This document shows, one piece after another, positions 55,552 to 63,553 of a DNA stretch of 64,000 nt. Below the pieces are notes generated by a model, which was not told the DNA's origin, did not search any database, and saw nothing but the letters and a program-made list of their open reading frames with translations. Position 1 is the first letter of the stretch. Each line of letters begins with the position of its first letter. A program made the position numbers and the translations under genes. The DNA comes from Pseudomonas marginalis. Lineage in GTDB: Bacteria; Pseudomonadota; Gammaproteobacteria; Pseudomonadales; Pseudomonadaceae. The stretch is taken from positions 1-64,000 of the forward strand of contig NZ_LKEG01000041.1 of assembly GCF_001645105.1 (NCBI RefSeq). Reading direction: 5' to 3'.

Positions 55552-57033
55552 ATGAAGCTGAATAAACACACCCTCACGCAGTTGGCGCCGGAAGTAAAAC
55601 TGCCGGCCTACGCCATTGCCAGCACCACCCAAGGCATCGCTCATATAGGTGTCGGCGGTTTCCATCGCGCGCACCAGGCGTATTACACAGATGCACTGAT
55701 GAATACCGGCGAAGGCCTGGACTGGAGCATTTGCGGCGTCGGCCTGCGTGCTGAGGACCGCAAGGCCCGCGACGACCTGGCCGGCCAGGACTACCTGTTC
55801 ACCCTGTATGAACTGGGCGATACCGACGACACCGAAGTGCGCGTGATCGGCTCGATCAGCGACATGCTGCTGGCCGAAGACGGTGCCCAGGCGTTGATCG
55901 ATAAGCTCGCCAGCCCGGCCATCCGTATTGTGTCGCTGACCATCACCGAAGGCGGCTACTGCATCGACGACAGCAACGGCGAGTTCATGGCCCACCTGCC
56001 GCAGATCCAGCACGACCTGGCCCACCCGAGCGCGCCGAAAACCGTGTTCGGTTTCATCTGCGCCGCCCTGACCCAACGCCGCGCCAACGGCATCCCGGCC
56101 TTCACCGTGATGTCCTGCGATAACCTGCCGCACAACGGCGCCGTGACGCGCAAGGCACTGCTGGCCTTCGCCGCCCTGCACAACGCCGAACTGCATAACT
56201 GGATCAAGGCCAACGTGAGCTTCCCGAACGCCATGGTCGACCGCATCACACCGATGACCAGCACCGCTCATCGCTTGCAATTGCACGACGAACACGGCAT
56301 CGACGATGCCTGGCCGGTGGTGTGCGAACCCTTTGTGCAATGGGTGCTGGAAGACACATTCGTCAACGGTCGCCCGGCCTGGGAAAAAGTCGGCGTGCAA
56401 TTCACCCATGACGTCACGCCCTATGAAGAGATGAAGATCGGCCTGCTCAATGGCAGCCATCTGGCCCTGACCTACCTGGGCTTTCTCAAGGGCTATCGGT
56501 TCGTGCACGAGACCATGAACGATCCGGTTTTCGTGGCGTATATGCGGGCGTATATGGACCTGGATGTCACGCCGAACCTGGCGCCGGTGCCGGGTATCGA
56601 CTTGACCGAGTACAAGCAGACGCTGGTGGACCGCTTCTCCAACCAGGCGATTGCCGACCAGTTGGAGCGGGTGTGCTCGGACGGTTCGTCAAAGTTTCCC
56701 AAGTTCACCGTGCCGACGATCAATCGGTTGATTGCCGATGGGCGCGAGACGGAGCGTGCGGCGCTGGTGGTGGCGGCGTGGGCGTTGTATTTGAAGGGCG
56801 TGGATGAGAACGGCGTGCGCTACACGATCCCGGATCCGCGTGCCGCGTTTTGCCAGGGGCTGGTGAGTGATGAGGCGTTGATCAGCAAGCGGCTGTTGGG
56901 GGTGGAGGAAATTTTCGGTACAGCTATTCCCAATTCGCCTGAGTTTGTGGCAGCGTTCGAGCGGTGCTATGCAAGCCTGCGCGACAAGGGCGTCACCAAA
57001 ACACTGCAGCAACTCCTGAAGAAACTGGCTTAG
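55552..57033 (+). CDS. mtlD: Mannitol 2-dehydrogenase
   Basis: This 493-residue long-chain polyol dehydrogenase oxidises mannitol to fructose and arabitol to xylulose with NAD. The N-terminal cofactor loop is HIGVGGFHRAHQAYY. The catalytic segment MKIGLLNGSHLAL has the Lys-x4-Asn-x2-His spacing of K295, N300 and H303 described for the P. fluorescens enzyme, and the length is identical to that enzyme. It is 18 bp after mtlK; a REPIN follows 2 bp after its stop. Confidence 0.96.
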   Translation: MKLNKHTLTQLAPEVKLPAYAIASTTQGIAHIGVGGFHRAHQAYYTDALMNTGEGLDWSICGVGLRAEDRKARDDLAGQDYLFTLYELGDTDDTEVRVIGSISDMLLAEDGAQALIDKLASPAIRIVSLTITEGGYCIDDSNGEFMAHLPQIQHDLAHPSAPKTVFGFICAALTQRRANGIPAFTVMSCDNLPHNGAVTRKALLAFAALHNAELHNWIKANVSFPNAMVDRITPMTSTAHRLQLHDEHGIDDAWPVVCEPFVQWVLEDTFVNGRPAWEKVGVQFTHDVTPYEEMKIGLLNGSHLALTYLGFLKGYRFVHETMNDPVFVAYMRAYMDLDVTPNLAPVPGIDLTEYKQTLVDRFSNQAIADQLERVCSDGSSKFPKFTVPTINRLIADGRETERAALVVAAWALYLKGVDENGVRYTIPDPRAAFCQGLVSDEALISKRLLGVEEIFGTAIPNSPEFVAAFERCYASLRDKGVTKTLQQLLKKLA

Positions 57034-57035
57034 CA

Positions 57036-57127
57036 ATGTGGGAGGGGGCTTGCCCCCGATGGCGGTGGACCAGCTAACTGATTCATTGACTAGCACACCG
57101 CTATCGGGGGCAAGCCCCCTCCCACAT
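57036..57127. repeat. REPIN between mtlD and mtlY
   Basis: The left arm ATGTGGGAGGGGGCTTGCCC and the right arm GGGCAAGCCCCCTCCCACAT form an inverted pair around a 45-bp spacer. It sits inside the operon, immediately after the mtlD stop, and can fold into a long stem that may separate message stability of the upstream and downstream genes. Confidence 0.93.
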
Positions 57128-57173
57128 TGGAATGCATTGCCAACTCGAACAATAAACTGCTGAGCACACCCTC

Positions 57174-58655
57174 ATGACCCAGCAAAACCTTTTTCTCGGC
57201 ATCGACTGCGGCACCCAAGGCACCAAGGCCATCGTCCTCGACGTCTCCAGCGGCAAAGTCCTGGGCCTCGGCGCCGCCAGCCACACCCTGATCAGCGGCG
57301 CCAATGGCCGTCGCGAACAGCACACCCAGGAATGGCTGGACGCCTTCACCGAAGCCACCCACCGTGCCCTGCAACAAGCCGGTGTGGACGGTCAGGACAT
57401 CCTGGGCATCGGCGTATCCGGCCAACAACACGGCCTGGTGCTGCTGGACGAGCACGGCGCGGTATTGCGCCCGGCCAAATTGTGGTGCGACACCGAAACC
57501 GCCCCCGAGAACGACCGCCTGCTGGCCTACCTGGGCGGCGAAAGCGGCTCATTGGAACGCCTCGGCGTAGCGATTGCGCCGGGCTACACCGTGTCCAAGC
57601 TGCTTTGGACCCGCGAGCAGCACCCAGACATTTTCGCGCGCATCGCGCATATCCTGCTGCCCCACGATTACCTCAACTATTGGCTCACCGGTCGCGCCGT
57701 CGCGGAATACGGCGATGCCTCGGGCACCGGCTATTTCAATGTGCGCAGCCGTGAGTGGGACGTGGCACTGCTTAAGCACATCGATCCGAGCGGTCGCCTG
57801 GAACAGGCCTTGCCGCCGTTGATTGAGGCCGATCAGGCGGTCGGCAGCATCCTGCCCGCCATCGCCGAACGCTTGGGCATCAACCCCAACGCTATCGTCG
57901 CCAGTGGCGGCGGTGACAACATGATGGGCGCCATCGGCACCGGCAACATTGCCCCCGGCGTGATCACCATGAGCCTGGGCTCGTCGGGCACCGTGTATGC
58001 GTTCGCCGATCAGCCCAACGTAAGCCCGCAGGCGTCGGTCGCCACGTTCTGCTCGTCCAGCGGCGGCTGGCTGCCACTGATCTGCACCATGAACCTGACC
58101 AACGCCACCGGGGTGATCCGCGAGCTGTTCGACCTCGACCTGGCCGCGTTCAACGCCCTGGTCGAACAGGCCCCCATCGGCGCCGACGGCGTGAGCATGC
58201 TGCCGTTCCTCAACGGCGAACGCGTGCCTGCCCTGCCCCACGCCACCGGCAGCCTGCACGGCCTGACCATGACCAACCTGACCCGCGCCAACCTGTGCCG
58301 TGCGGTGGTCGAAGGCACCACCTTCGGCCTGCGCTACGGCCTCGACCTGCTGCGCCAGACCGGCCTGCAAAGCCAGAGCATCCGTTTGATCGGCGGTGGC
58401 TCGAAAAGCCCGGTATGGCGGCAGATGGTTGCCGATATCATGAACACCGAAGTGATCTGCACCGAACAAAGCGAAGCCGCTGCCCTGGGCGCGGCGATCC
58501 AGGCGGCATGGAGCCAGTCCGGCGAATCCCTGGCCAGCCTGTGCGACAAATGCGTGAGCGTCGACCCGGCCAGCCGGACCCTGCCGGTGGCGGCCAGCGT
58601 CAGCGCCTATCAACAGGCTTACGAGCGCTATCAACAGCACGTGGCAACCCTTTAA
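57174..58655 (+). CDS. mtlY: Xylulokinase
   Basis: This 493-residue FGGY kinase has the N-terminal phosphate-binding GIDCGTQGTKAIVLD, IGVSGQQHGLVLLDE, and the second-domain SLGSSGTVYAFAD and LIGGGSKSPVWRQMVADI. In the mtl pathway it phosphorylates D-xylulose formed by MtlD from arabitol, feeding the pentose phosphate pathway. The start ATG at 57174 lies 47 bp after the REPIN. Confidence 0.94.
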   Translation: MTQQNLFLGIDCGTQGTKAIVLDVSSGKVLGLGAASHTLISGANGRREQHTQEWLDAFTEATHRALQQAGVDGQDILGIGVSGQQHGLVLLDEHGAVLRPAKLWCDTETAPENDRLLAYLGGESGSLERLGVAIAPGYTVSKLLWTREQHPDIFARIAHILLPHDYLNYWLTGRAVAEYGDASGTGYFNVRSREWDVALLKHIDPSGRLEQALPPLIEADQAVGSILPAIAERLGINPNAIVASGGGDNMMGAIGTGNIAPGVITMSLGSSGTVYAFADQPNVSPQASVATFCSSSGGWLPLICTMNLTNATGVIRELFDLDLAAFNALVEQAPIGADGVSMLPFLNGERVPALPHATGSLHGLTMTNLTRANLCRAVVEGTTFGLRYGLDLLRQTGLQSQSIRLIGGGSKSPVWRQMVADIMNTEVICTEQSEAAALGAAIQAAWSQSGESLASLCDKCVSVDPASRTLPVAASVSAYQQAYERYQQHVATL

Positions 58656-58667
58656 GAGCGAACGACT

Positions 58668-59606
58668 ATGTATCTGGTGTGTGGTGAAGCGCTGTTTGAT
58701 TTCTTCAGCGAGGAAGACGCCAGCGGGCAGGCTTCCAAGGTCAATTACAAGGCGATTGCCGGCGGTTCGCCGTTCAACGTCGCGGTGGGCTTGCGTCGCC
58801 TGGGCATCGACGCCGGATTGTTCGGCGGTGTGTCCACCGACTTCCTTGGCCGTCGCTTGTTGCAGGTGCTCAAGGACGAAGGTGTCAGCGAGCAGTTCCT
58901 GGTGGAATTCGCCGCGCCGACCACCTTGTCGATGGTCGCCGTGGGTGCCAATGGTTCACCGCAGTACAACTTCCGTGGCGAAGGCTGCGCCGACCGCCTG
59001 CTGGAAATCGACCACCTGCCCGCGCTGGGGGCTGACATTCGCGGCCTGCATATCGGCTCGTTTTCGCTGGTGGTGCAACCGATCGGCGACACCCTGCTGA
59101 GTTTGGTCAAGCGCGAAAGCGGCAAGCGCATGATCAGCCTCGACCCCAACGTGCGGCTCAACCCGCAGCCCGATATCCAGCTGTGGCGCAACCGCGTAGC
59201 GGAACTGGTCAAGCATGCCGACCTGATCAAGGTCAGCGACGAAGACCTGCACCTGCTCTACCCCGACCAGTCGCCGGAAAGCGTGCTGCAAGGCTGGCTG
59301 CAACACCGTTGCCAGCTGGTTTTCCTGACCCGTGGTGGCGAGGGCGCCAGCGTCTACAGCCGCCAGCATGGCCACTGGTCTGCACCGGCGGTCAAGGTGG
59401 TGATGGCCGACACGGTAGGCGCCGGTGATACCTTCCAGGCCGCGTTGATTGCCTGGTTGACCGAGCAGCAATTGGATTCAGTGGAAGGCCTGCAACAGCT
59501 CACGCGTGCGCAGATCGACGCCATGCTGGGCTTTGCCATCCGCGCCGCGGCGTTGACCTGCACCAAGACCGGGCCGGACTTGCCGTATCGCCAGCAGCTT
59601 GGATGA
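58668..59606 (+). CDS. mtlZ: Fructokinase (PfkB family)
   Basis: This 312-residue ribokinase-fold kinase has the N-terminal GGSPFNVAVGLRRLG motif and the C-terminal PfkB signature DTVGAGDTFQAAL with catalytic Asp. It phosphorylates fructose produced by MtlD from mannitol or glucitol. It is 12 bp downstream of mtlY and is the last gene of the operon. Confidence 0.94.
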   Translation: MYLVCGEALFDFFSEEDASGQASKVNYKAIAGGSPFNVAVGLRRLGIDAGLFGGVSTDFLGRRLLQVLKDEGVSEQFLVEFAAPTTLSMVAVGANGSPQYNFRGEGCADRLLEIDHLPALGADIRGLHIGSFSLVVQPIGDTLLSLVKRESGKRMISLDPNVRLNPQPDIQLWRNRVAELVKHADLIKVSDEDLHLLYPDQSPESVLQGWLQHRCQLVFLTRGGEGASVYSRQHGHWSAPAVKVVMADTVGAGDTFQAALIAWLTEQQLDSVEGLQQLTRAQIDAMLGFAIRAAALTCTKTGPDLPYRQQLG

Positions 59607-59690
59607 AGGTTTTGTCAGCCAGCTAAACATTAATCGATGGTTAATCCCGCACGTCGAGAGTGAAGTTGTACCCACTTGCGGAGAACCACC

Positions 59691-59960
59691 ATGAAACTGC
59701 GCACCTTAATGCTCAGCGCCAGCCTGGCGCTGGCAGCGGTGTCAGGCCTGGCCCAGGCCGACGATCAACCTGCCGCTGCCAAACCCGTGCCTTACCGGTA
59801 CGGCATGCCGATGAATATCGACAAGGTCCTGGCCATGAACGAAACCCCGACTGACGAATGCAAAGTCATCAAGGCGGATATCAAGTTCTTGGATAAGGCG
59901 GGCAAGGTGGAAGACGTGAGCTATCGGAAAATGTCCGACGCCTGCGATTTCCAGAACTGA
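59691..59960 (+). CDS. DUF2790 family exported protein
   Basis: This 89-residue protein has a signal peptide (about 24 residues, cleavage after GLAQA) followed by the DUF2790 pattern PYRYGMPMNIDKVLAM, DECKVIKADIKFLDKAG and YRKMSDAC. Two Cys may pair. GGAGA precedes the ATG at 59691 by 7 nt. DUF2790 is a Pseudomonas family; function unknown, location probably periplasmic. Confidence 0.85.
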   Translation: MKLRTLMLSASLALAAVSGLAQADDQPAAAKPVPYRYGMPMNIDKVLAMNETPTDECKVIKADIKFLDKAGKVEDVSYRKMSDACDFQN

Positions 59961-59980
59961 GTCGATGAGGCAAACACGCC

Positions 59981-60014
59981 AAGCCCGCGCAAATAGGAGT
60001 AGTCTTGCGGGCTT
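59981..60014 (+). terminator. Possible terminator after the DUF2790 gene
   Basis: AAGCCCGC and GCGGGCTT form an 8-bp perfect stem around an 18-base loop, ending in TTGTCCT. The loop is long and the T-tract weak, so this is a tentative call. Confidence 0.45.
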
Positions 60015-60038
60015 GTCCTAAGGCCGAAAGGATTCGCC

Positions 60039-60437
60039 ATGCTGTTGAGTTTCCGCACCCTCGCCACCTTCACCGCGCTGCTGTGCTTCGCCCTCGCGCT
60101 TATCTGGGGCCTGCGTCCCGACCTGCTGCTGTGGGTGTGGAGTGTCGAGTATTCCAGTGGCACCGGGCTGGTGTCGCGCCGCAACGCCGCGCTGTTCCTG
60201 GGCATCGGCATCATGTTCTACCGCGCACGTCACGCGCCGCCTTCAGACACGCGTCGGGCCCTCACCACCGGGTTTATCGCCGGGTGCCTGGTGCTGGCGG
60301 TGCTGGGGTTCAGTGAGTGGATCAATGGGAATGCCGGGCCGGGCATCTTGCTGGCGGTGGCCACGGAAACCGTATTGGGCCTGGCGTTCATCCAGGCCCA
60401 CAGGTCTTCGGTCCCTCACACTCAAGCGTCCAGCTAG
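60039..60437 (+). CDS. Small four-helix membrane protein, unknown
   Basis: This 132-residue protein has about four hydrophobic segments (LATFTALLCFALALIWGL, AALFLGIGIMFY, GFIAGCLVLAVLGFSEW, GILLAVATETVLGLAFI). I do not recognise a named family. It is convergent with the DUF1652 gene and overlaps it by 4 bp. Confidence 0.72.
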   Translation: MLLSFRTLATFTALLCFALALIWGLRPDLLLWVWSVEYSSGTGLVSRRNAALFLGIGIMFYRARHAPPSDTRRALTTGFIAGCLVLAVLGFSEWINGNAGPGILLAVATETVLGLAFIQAHRSSVPHTQASS

Positions 60438-60703
60438 TAGAGGCTGCGCCCTCCCGCTCGTTGCAGGGCGGGTGCATGGGTGTGCTTGAGGTCTTCACGC
60501 AACCCGGCAATCAGGTTGCAAATGGCGCGGCTGCTGTCGAGTTTTTCCGCGTTGATGCCTTTGACTTCCAAATCCACCCGGTCACGGTCGCGCTCGTCGT
60601 AGACCTTGATCGTCAGCGACGCATCTTCGGCTTTGGTGCATTCGCACCGTTTGGGCAGGAAACTTCCTTCAATAATGCTGCGAAGTTCTAATTCCGAAAG
60701 CAT
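60434..60703 (-). CDS. DUF1652 family protein
   Basis: This 89-residue soluble protein has the DUF1652 layout: LELRSIIEGSFLPKRCEC at the start, a central beta region (SLTIKVYD) and RAICNLIAGLREDL near the end. GGAGAG lies 8 nt before the ATG at 60703; the frame extends 10 codons further without a better start. A Pseudomonas family of unknown function. Confidence 0.82.
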   Translation of the reverse strand: MLSELELRSIIEGSFLPKRCECTKAEDASLTIKVYDERDRDRVDLEVKGINAEKLDSSRAICNLIAGLREDLKHTHAPALQRAGGRSLY

Positions 60704-60937
60704 GGTCAACCTCTCCTTTCTTGAGACTGCCAACAGATTGTTATTAATCCGGCGAGCCCTTGCCCGCCACGTCTTACCGACCTTGGAAGACGCTTACAAC
60801 ACCCAAGCCTACTCGGCAAAATCGGCCCCTGTTGTAACCATTCCTCATAAGCACTGTGCTTGTTTATATAACTTAAACAGTATCGATTAAATCGTCGTCG
60901 AACCGCTGCGATTAAACGTTTAACCCTGCACGTTTGT

Positions 60938-61960
60938 TTAAACGGCACCTTGCGCGGCGACCCTTTCAGCAACATGTCGCAAACTATCAAAGTTGATGTT
61001 CGCCCCGGAATTGATCGCCACCAGAGTCTGCCCGCGCAAATTGTGACTGCTCACGTATTCACGCAGGCCCGCTACCGCCAGCGCTCCGGACGGCTCGGTG
61101 ATGGAGCGCGTATCGTCGTAGATCAGCTTGATCGCGCTGCACAACTGATCATTGCTGACCGTGATGACTTCATCCACCCAGTCGCGGCAGATCTCAAACC
61201 CATAAGCACCGACCTGCGCCACCGCCGTGCCGTCGGCAAACCCGTCGACACTGGGCAGCACCACCCGCTCACCGGCCCGCAGCGCCGCCAACAGGCAACT
61301 GGACCCTTCGGGTTCGACGCCGATGATGCGCACCTCGGGCCGCAGGTATTTGACGTAGGCGGCGACCCCGGCGATCAGGCCACCGCCGCCCACCGGTACG
61401 AAGATCGCATCCAGGGGCCCCTGTTGTTGGCGCAGGATCTCCATGGCCACGGTACCTTGGCCGGCAATCACCTCGGGGTCATCGAACGGCGAAACGAAGG
61501 TGCCCCCGGATTGCTCGGCCAGTTGCAACGCATGGGCCAGGGCAAAGGGGAAGCTCGCCCCGTGCAGCACCGCTTCCGCACCGCGCGAACGCACGCCCAG
61601 CACCTTGAGTTCCGGCGTGCTGCTGGGCATCACAATGCGCGCCTTGATTCCCAGCTCCCGCGCCGCCAGGGCCACACCTTGGGCATGGTTGCCCGCCGAC
61701 GCGGTGACCACCCCGCGGGCCTTTTGCTCCGGCGTGAGCTGCACCAGCTTGTTGTAGGCGCCGCGGATCTTGAAGGAAAACGTCGGTTGCAGGTCTTCAC
61801 GCTTGAGCAATACCTGGTTGCCCAGCAACGCCGACAAGGCCGGGGCTGCCTGCAAGGGCGTGCGCACCGCCAGGTCATAGACCGGGGCGGCGAGGATTTT
61901 TTTCACATAATGTTCAAGCAGTCCCGGGTCGGCGGTGTGGGGCGCGGTGCAGGTGCTCAT
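60938..61960 (-). CDS. ilvA: Threonine ammonia-lyase, catalytic domain only
   Basis: This 340-residue PLP enzyme deaminates threonine to 2-oxobutyrate. The PLP lysine is in FSFKIRGAYNKL, the Asn/Gly cofactor loops are TASAGNHAQGVALAA and VPVGGGGLIAGVAAY, and the chain ends near FDSLRHVAERVA. Sequence style matches the N-terminal domain of biosynthetic IlvA, but the C-terminal ACT-like regulatory domain (about 170 residues) is absent, so isoleucine feedback control of the enzyme is not expected. AGGAGA precedes the ATG at 61960 by 6 nt. An attenuator lies upstream. Confidence 0.92.
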   Translation of the reverse strand: MSTCTAPHTADPGLLEHYVKKILAAPVYDLAVRTPLQAAPALSALLGNQVLLKREDLQPTFSFKIRGAYNKLVQLTPEQKARGVVTASAGNHAQGVALAARELGIKARIVMPSSTPELKVLGVRSRGAEAVLHGASFPFALAHALQLAEQSGGTFVSPFDDPEVIAGQGTVAMEILRQQQGPLDAIFVPVGGGGLIAGVAAYVKYLRPEVRIIGVEPEGSSCLLAALRAGERVVLPSVDGFADGTAVAQVGAYGFEICRDWVDEVITVSNDQLCSAIKLIYDDTRSITEPSGALAVAGLREYVSSHNLRGQTLVAINSGANINFDSLRHVAERVAAQGAV

Positions 61961-61997
61961 GGGTGTCTCCTGGCTTTTTGTCAAAGACCCTGGAGAC

Positions 61998-62029
61998 GGA
62001 AAAACAAAACCCGCCTCTAGGGCGGGTTT
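61998..62029 (-). terminator. Attenuator terminator upstream of ilvA
   Basis: On the minus strand AAACCCGCC and GGCGGGTTT form a 9-bp perfect stem with a 5-base loop, followed by TGTTTTTCC, 38 bp before the ilvA start. The 5' arm can alternatively pair with GGCGGG at the end of the leader peptide gene, giving an antiterminator. Together they form a transcription attenuator. Confidence 0.82.
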
Positions 62030-62044
62030 GGGTACATCCGTGCG

Positions 62045-62110
62045 CTATCCCGCCAAATGAGGAATGGCGGTAATAATGCTTGGCTGGCTGCGGAAGGCTT
62101 GAAAAGTCAT
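62045..62110 (-). CDS. Predicted leader peptide of the ilvA attenuator
   Basis: This is a 21-codon open frame starting at the ATG 62110 and ending in TAG 16 bp before the terminator stem. Its middle reads Ser-Ile-Ile-Thr-Ala-Ile, three Ile and one Thr codon within six positions. A stalled ribosome there would leave the following GGCGGG free to pair with the terminator's CCCGCC arm. Ribosome release at the stop would cover it and allow termination. The design matches amino-acid leader peptides such as those of the enterobacterial ilv operons. Confidence 0.65.
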   Translation of the reverse strand: MTFQAFRSQPSIITAIPHLAG

Positions 62111-62187
62111 AGGGCGAAACTAACCGGCGACGGGCGGGCAAGTCAATGGCCAAGCGCCATTTCGCGGTGAGGGGGTTTACGTTTAAC

Positions 62188-62211
62188 ATACGAAACGTAT
62201 ACGCTTTGTAT
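62188..62211. promoter_or_regulatory. 24-bp palindromic operator upstream of the ParD-like gene
   Basis: The sequence reads ATACGAAACGTA then TACGCTTTGTAT, symmetric at 20 of 24 positions, with perfect CGTATACG at the centre. It lies 23 bp before the ParD-like ATG in the divergent region with ilvA. It is a natural candidate site for autoregulation by the ParD-like protein. Confidence 0.6.
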
Positions 62212-62234
62212 ATCCATACCGTACAGTGAAAACC

Positions 62235-62435
62235 ATGGGCATCGTCAAGATCACCGACCAACTGCATGAACAACTGCGCCTGGCCAGCGCCGCGATGGAC
62301 CGCTCCATCAACGCCCAGGCCGAATTCTGGATCAAGATCGGCCTGCTCGCCGAACTCAATCCCAGCCTGCCCTACAACGAGTTGATCAACAAACTGTTGC
62401 TGGACAAGCCCGACCTGATCCGGGGGCGCCGTTGA
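62235..62435 (+). CDS. ParD-like antitoxin-family protein
   Basis: This 66-residue protein resembles the ParD_like family (ribbon-helix-helix type): GIVKITDQLHEQLRLASAAMDRSINAQAEFWIKIGLLAELNP has the short N-terminal strand, two helices and the AQAEFWIKIG turn characteristic of the family. Its TGA overlaps the ATG of the methionine aminopeptidase gene (TGATG), so translation is probably coupled. The true partner and toxin status are unknown. An alternative start is the GTG at 62226. Confidence 0.8.
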   Translation: MGIVKITDQLHEQLRLASAAMDRSINAQAEFWIKIGLLAELNPSLPYNELINKLLLDKPDLIRGRR

Positions 62436-63196
62436 TGATCAAGACCGCCGCACAACTGGCCGTGATGCGTGAATCCGGACGCCTGCTGGCACAGGTCTTT
62501 ACCATGCTCGATGGCTTCGTGGCCGCCGGCCGCTCCACCCTGGAGCTGGACAGCGCCGTCGAAACCTTCATCCGCCATGACCTCAAAGCCCGTCCCGCCA
62601 GCCTCGGCCAATACGACTACCCCTTCTCCATCAACACCTCGATCAACGAGGTGGTGTGCCATGGCATGCCCAGCGCCAAGGAGATTCTCAAGGACGGCGA
62701 CATCATCAACATCGATATCACCCTGGAAAAAGGTGGCTATATCGCCGACGCCAGCAAGATGTACATGATCGGCACCGTCGCCCCCAAAGCCCGGCGCCTG
62801 GTCGAGATGACCTTCGAAGCCATGTGGGCCGGCATCCGCCAGGTCAAGCCCGGCGCCCGCCTGGGCGATATCGGCCATGCCATCCAGAGCCACGCGCAGG
62901 CCAACGGCTACAGCGTGGTGCGCGAGTATTGCGGCCACGGCATCGGCCGGCAGATGCATGAAGAACCGCAGGTGTTGCACTTCGGTCGCCCCGGCACCGG
63001 GCTGGAATTGCGTGAAGGCATGGTGTTCACCGTCGAGCCGATGCTCAACCAGGGCAGCGCCAAAGTGCGCAGCCTGAAAGACGGCTGGACGGTGGTGACC
63101 AAGGACAACAGCTTGTCGGCGCAGTGGGAGCATACCGTGGCGGTGACGGCGGATGGTTTTGAAGTCCTGACCCTGCAGGTGCAGACTGGCGAATGA
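62435..63196 (+). CDS. map: Type I methionine aminopeptidase
   Basis: This 253-residue pita-bread metalloprotease removes the N-terminal Met. Metal ligands are visible in order: Asp in IINIDITLEKG, Asp in YIADASKMY, His in YCGHGIGRQMHE, Glu in FTVEPML and Glu in AQWEHTVAV; the substrate His is in EVVCHGMPS. It is cotranscribed and translationally coupled with the ParD-like gene. The housekeeping map is normally near rpsB/tsf, so this is likely a second copy. Confidence 0.94.
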   Translation: MIKTAAQLAVMRESGRLLAQVFTMLDGFVAAGRSTLELDSAVETFIRHDLKARPASLGQYDYPFSINTSINEVVCHGMPSAKEILKDGDIINIDITLEKGGYIADASKMYMIGTVAPKARRLVEMTFEAMWAGIRQVKPGARLGDIGHAIQSHAQANGYSVVREYCGHGIGRQMHEEPQVLHFGRPGTGLELREGMVFTVEPMLNQGSAKVRSLKDGWTVVTKDNSLSAQWEHTVAVTADGFEVLTLQVQTGE

Positions 63197-63198
63197 CC

Positions 63199-63290
63199 TG
63201 TGGCGAGGGAGCTTGCTCCCGCTGGGCTGCGCAGCGGCCCTAAAGAAAGGCGCGCTACGCACGCCAACGGGAGCAAGCTCCCTCACCACA
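63199..63290. repeat. REPIN (GTGGCGAGGGAGCTTGCTCCC type)
   Basis: The left arm TGTGGCGAGGGAGCTTGCTC and the right arm GAGCAAGCTCCCTCACCACA are an inverted pair around a spacer with the nested repeats GGCTGCGCAGC and GCGCGC. It belongs to the same class as 35917-36010. It begins 2 bp after the map stop and abuts a decayed gene. Confidence 0.92.
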
Positions 63291-63348
63291 TTTACATCGT
63301 CGTACCCGCTATCGGTTTCATCCCCCTTCGATGTGCCTGAATTAATGG

Positions 63349-63552
63349 ATGATCAGCTGCGCCCATGGCCAATTGCTGGTAGCGGAAGAAGACGGGCAAC
63401 TGCTCGGCTATGCACTGGTGCTGTTTCGGCGGCGCAGAGCGCGTACGCGGCGTTGGGCTGGGCCAGCAGTTGCTAAAGCGCGAGGCCTGCGCGGCAGTGG
63501 TCAACGACTATTACGAAGACCACAGCCCTGCCCTGCGCCTGGAAAAACCTTG
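63349..63552 (+). pseudogene. Remnant of a GNAT acetyltransferase
   Basis: Two frames each preserve parts of a GNAT fold: HGQLLVAEEDGQLLGYALVLF in one, and GVGLGQQLLKREACAAV joined directly to VNDYYEDHSPALRLEK in the next. The acetyl-CoA motif (GxGxGQ type) and the VNDYYEDH segment common in RimI-like proteins survive, but about 40 residues between them are deleted, the frame shifts near 63440 and there is no credible start. The 3' end meets the sfnG stop. Confidence 0.72.
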
Positions 63553-63553
63553 C

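Noticed and set aside
60912..60923. TTAAACGTTTAA palindrome and nearby GTTTAAAC downstream of ilvA
   Set aside because: Short AT-rich palindromes between two gene ends with no T-run or promoter context; not enough to call an operator or terminator.
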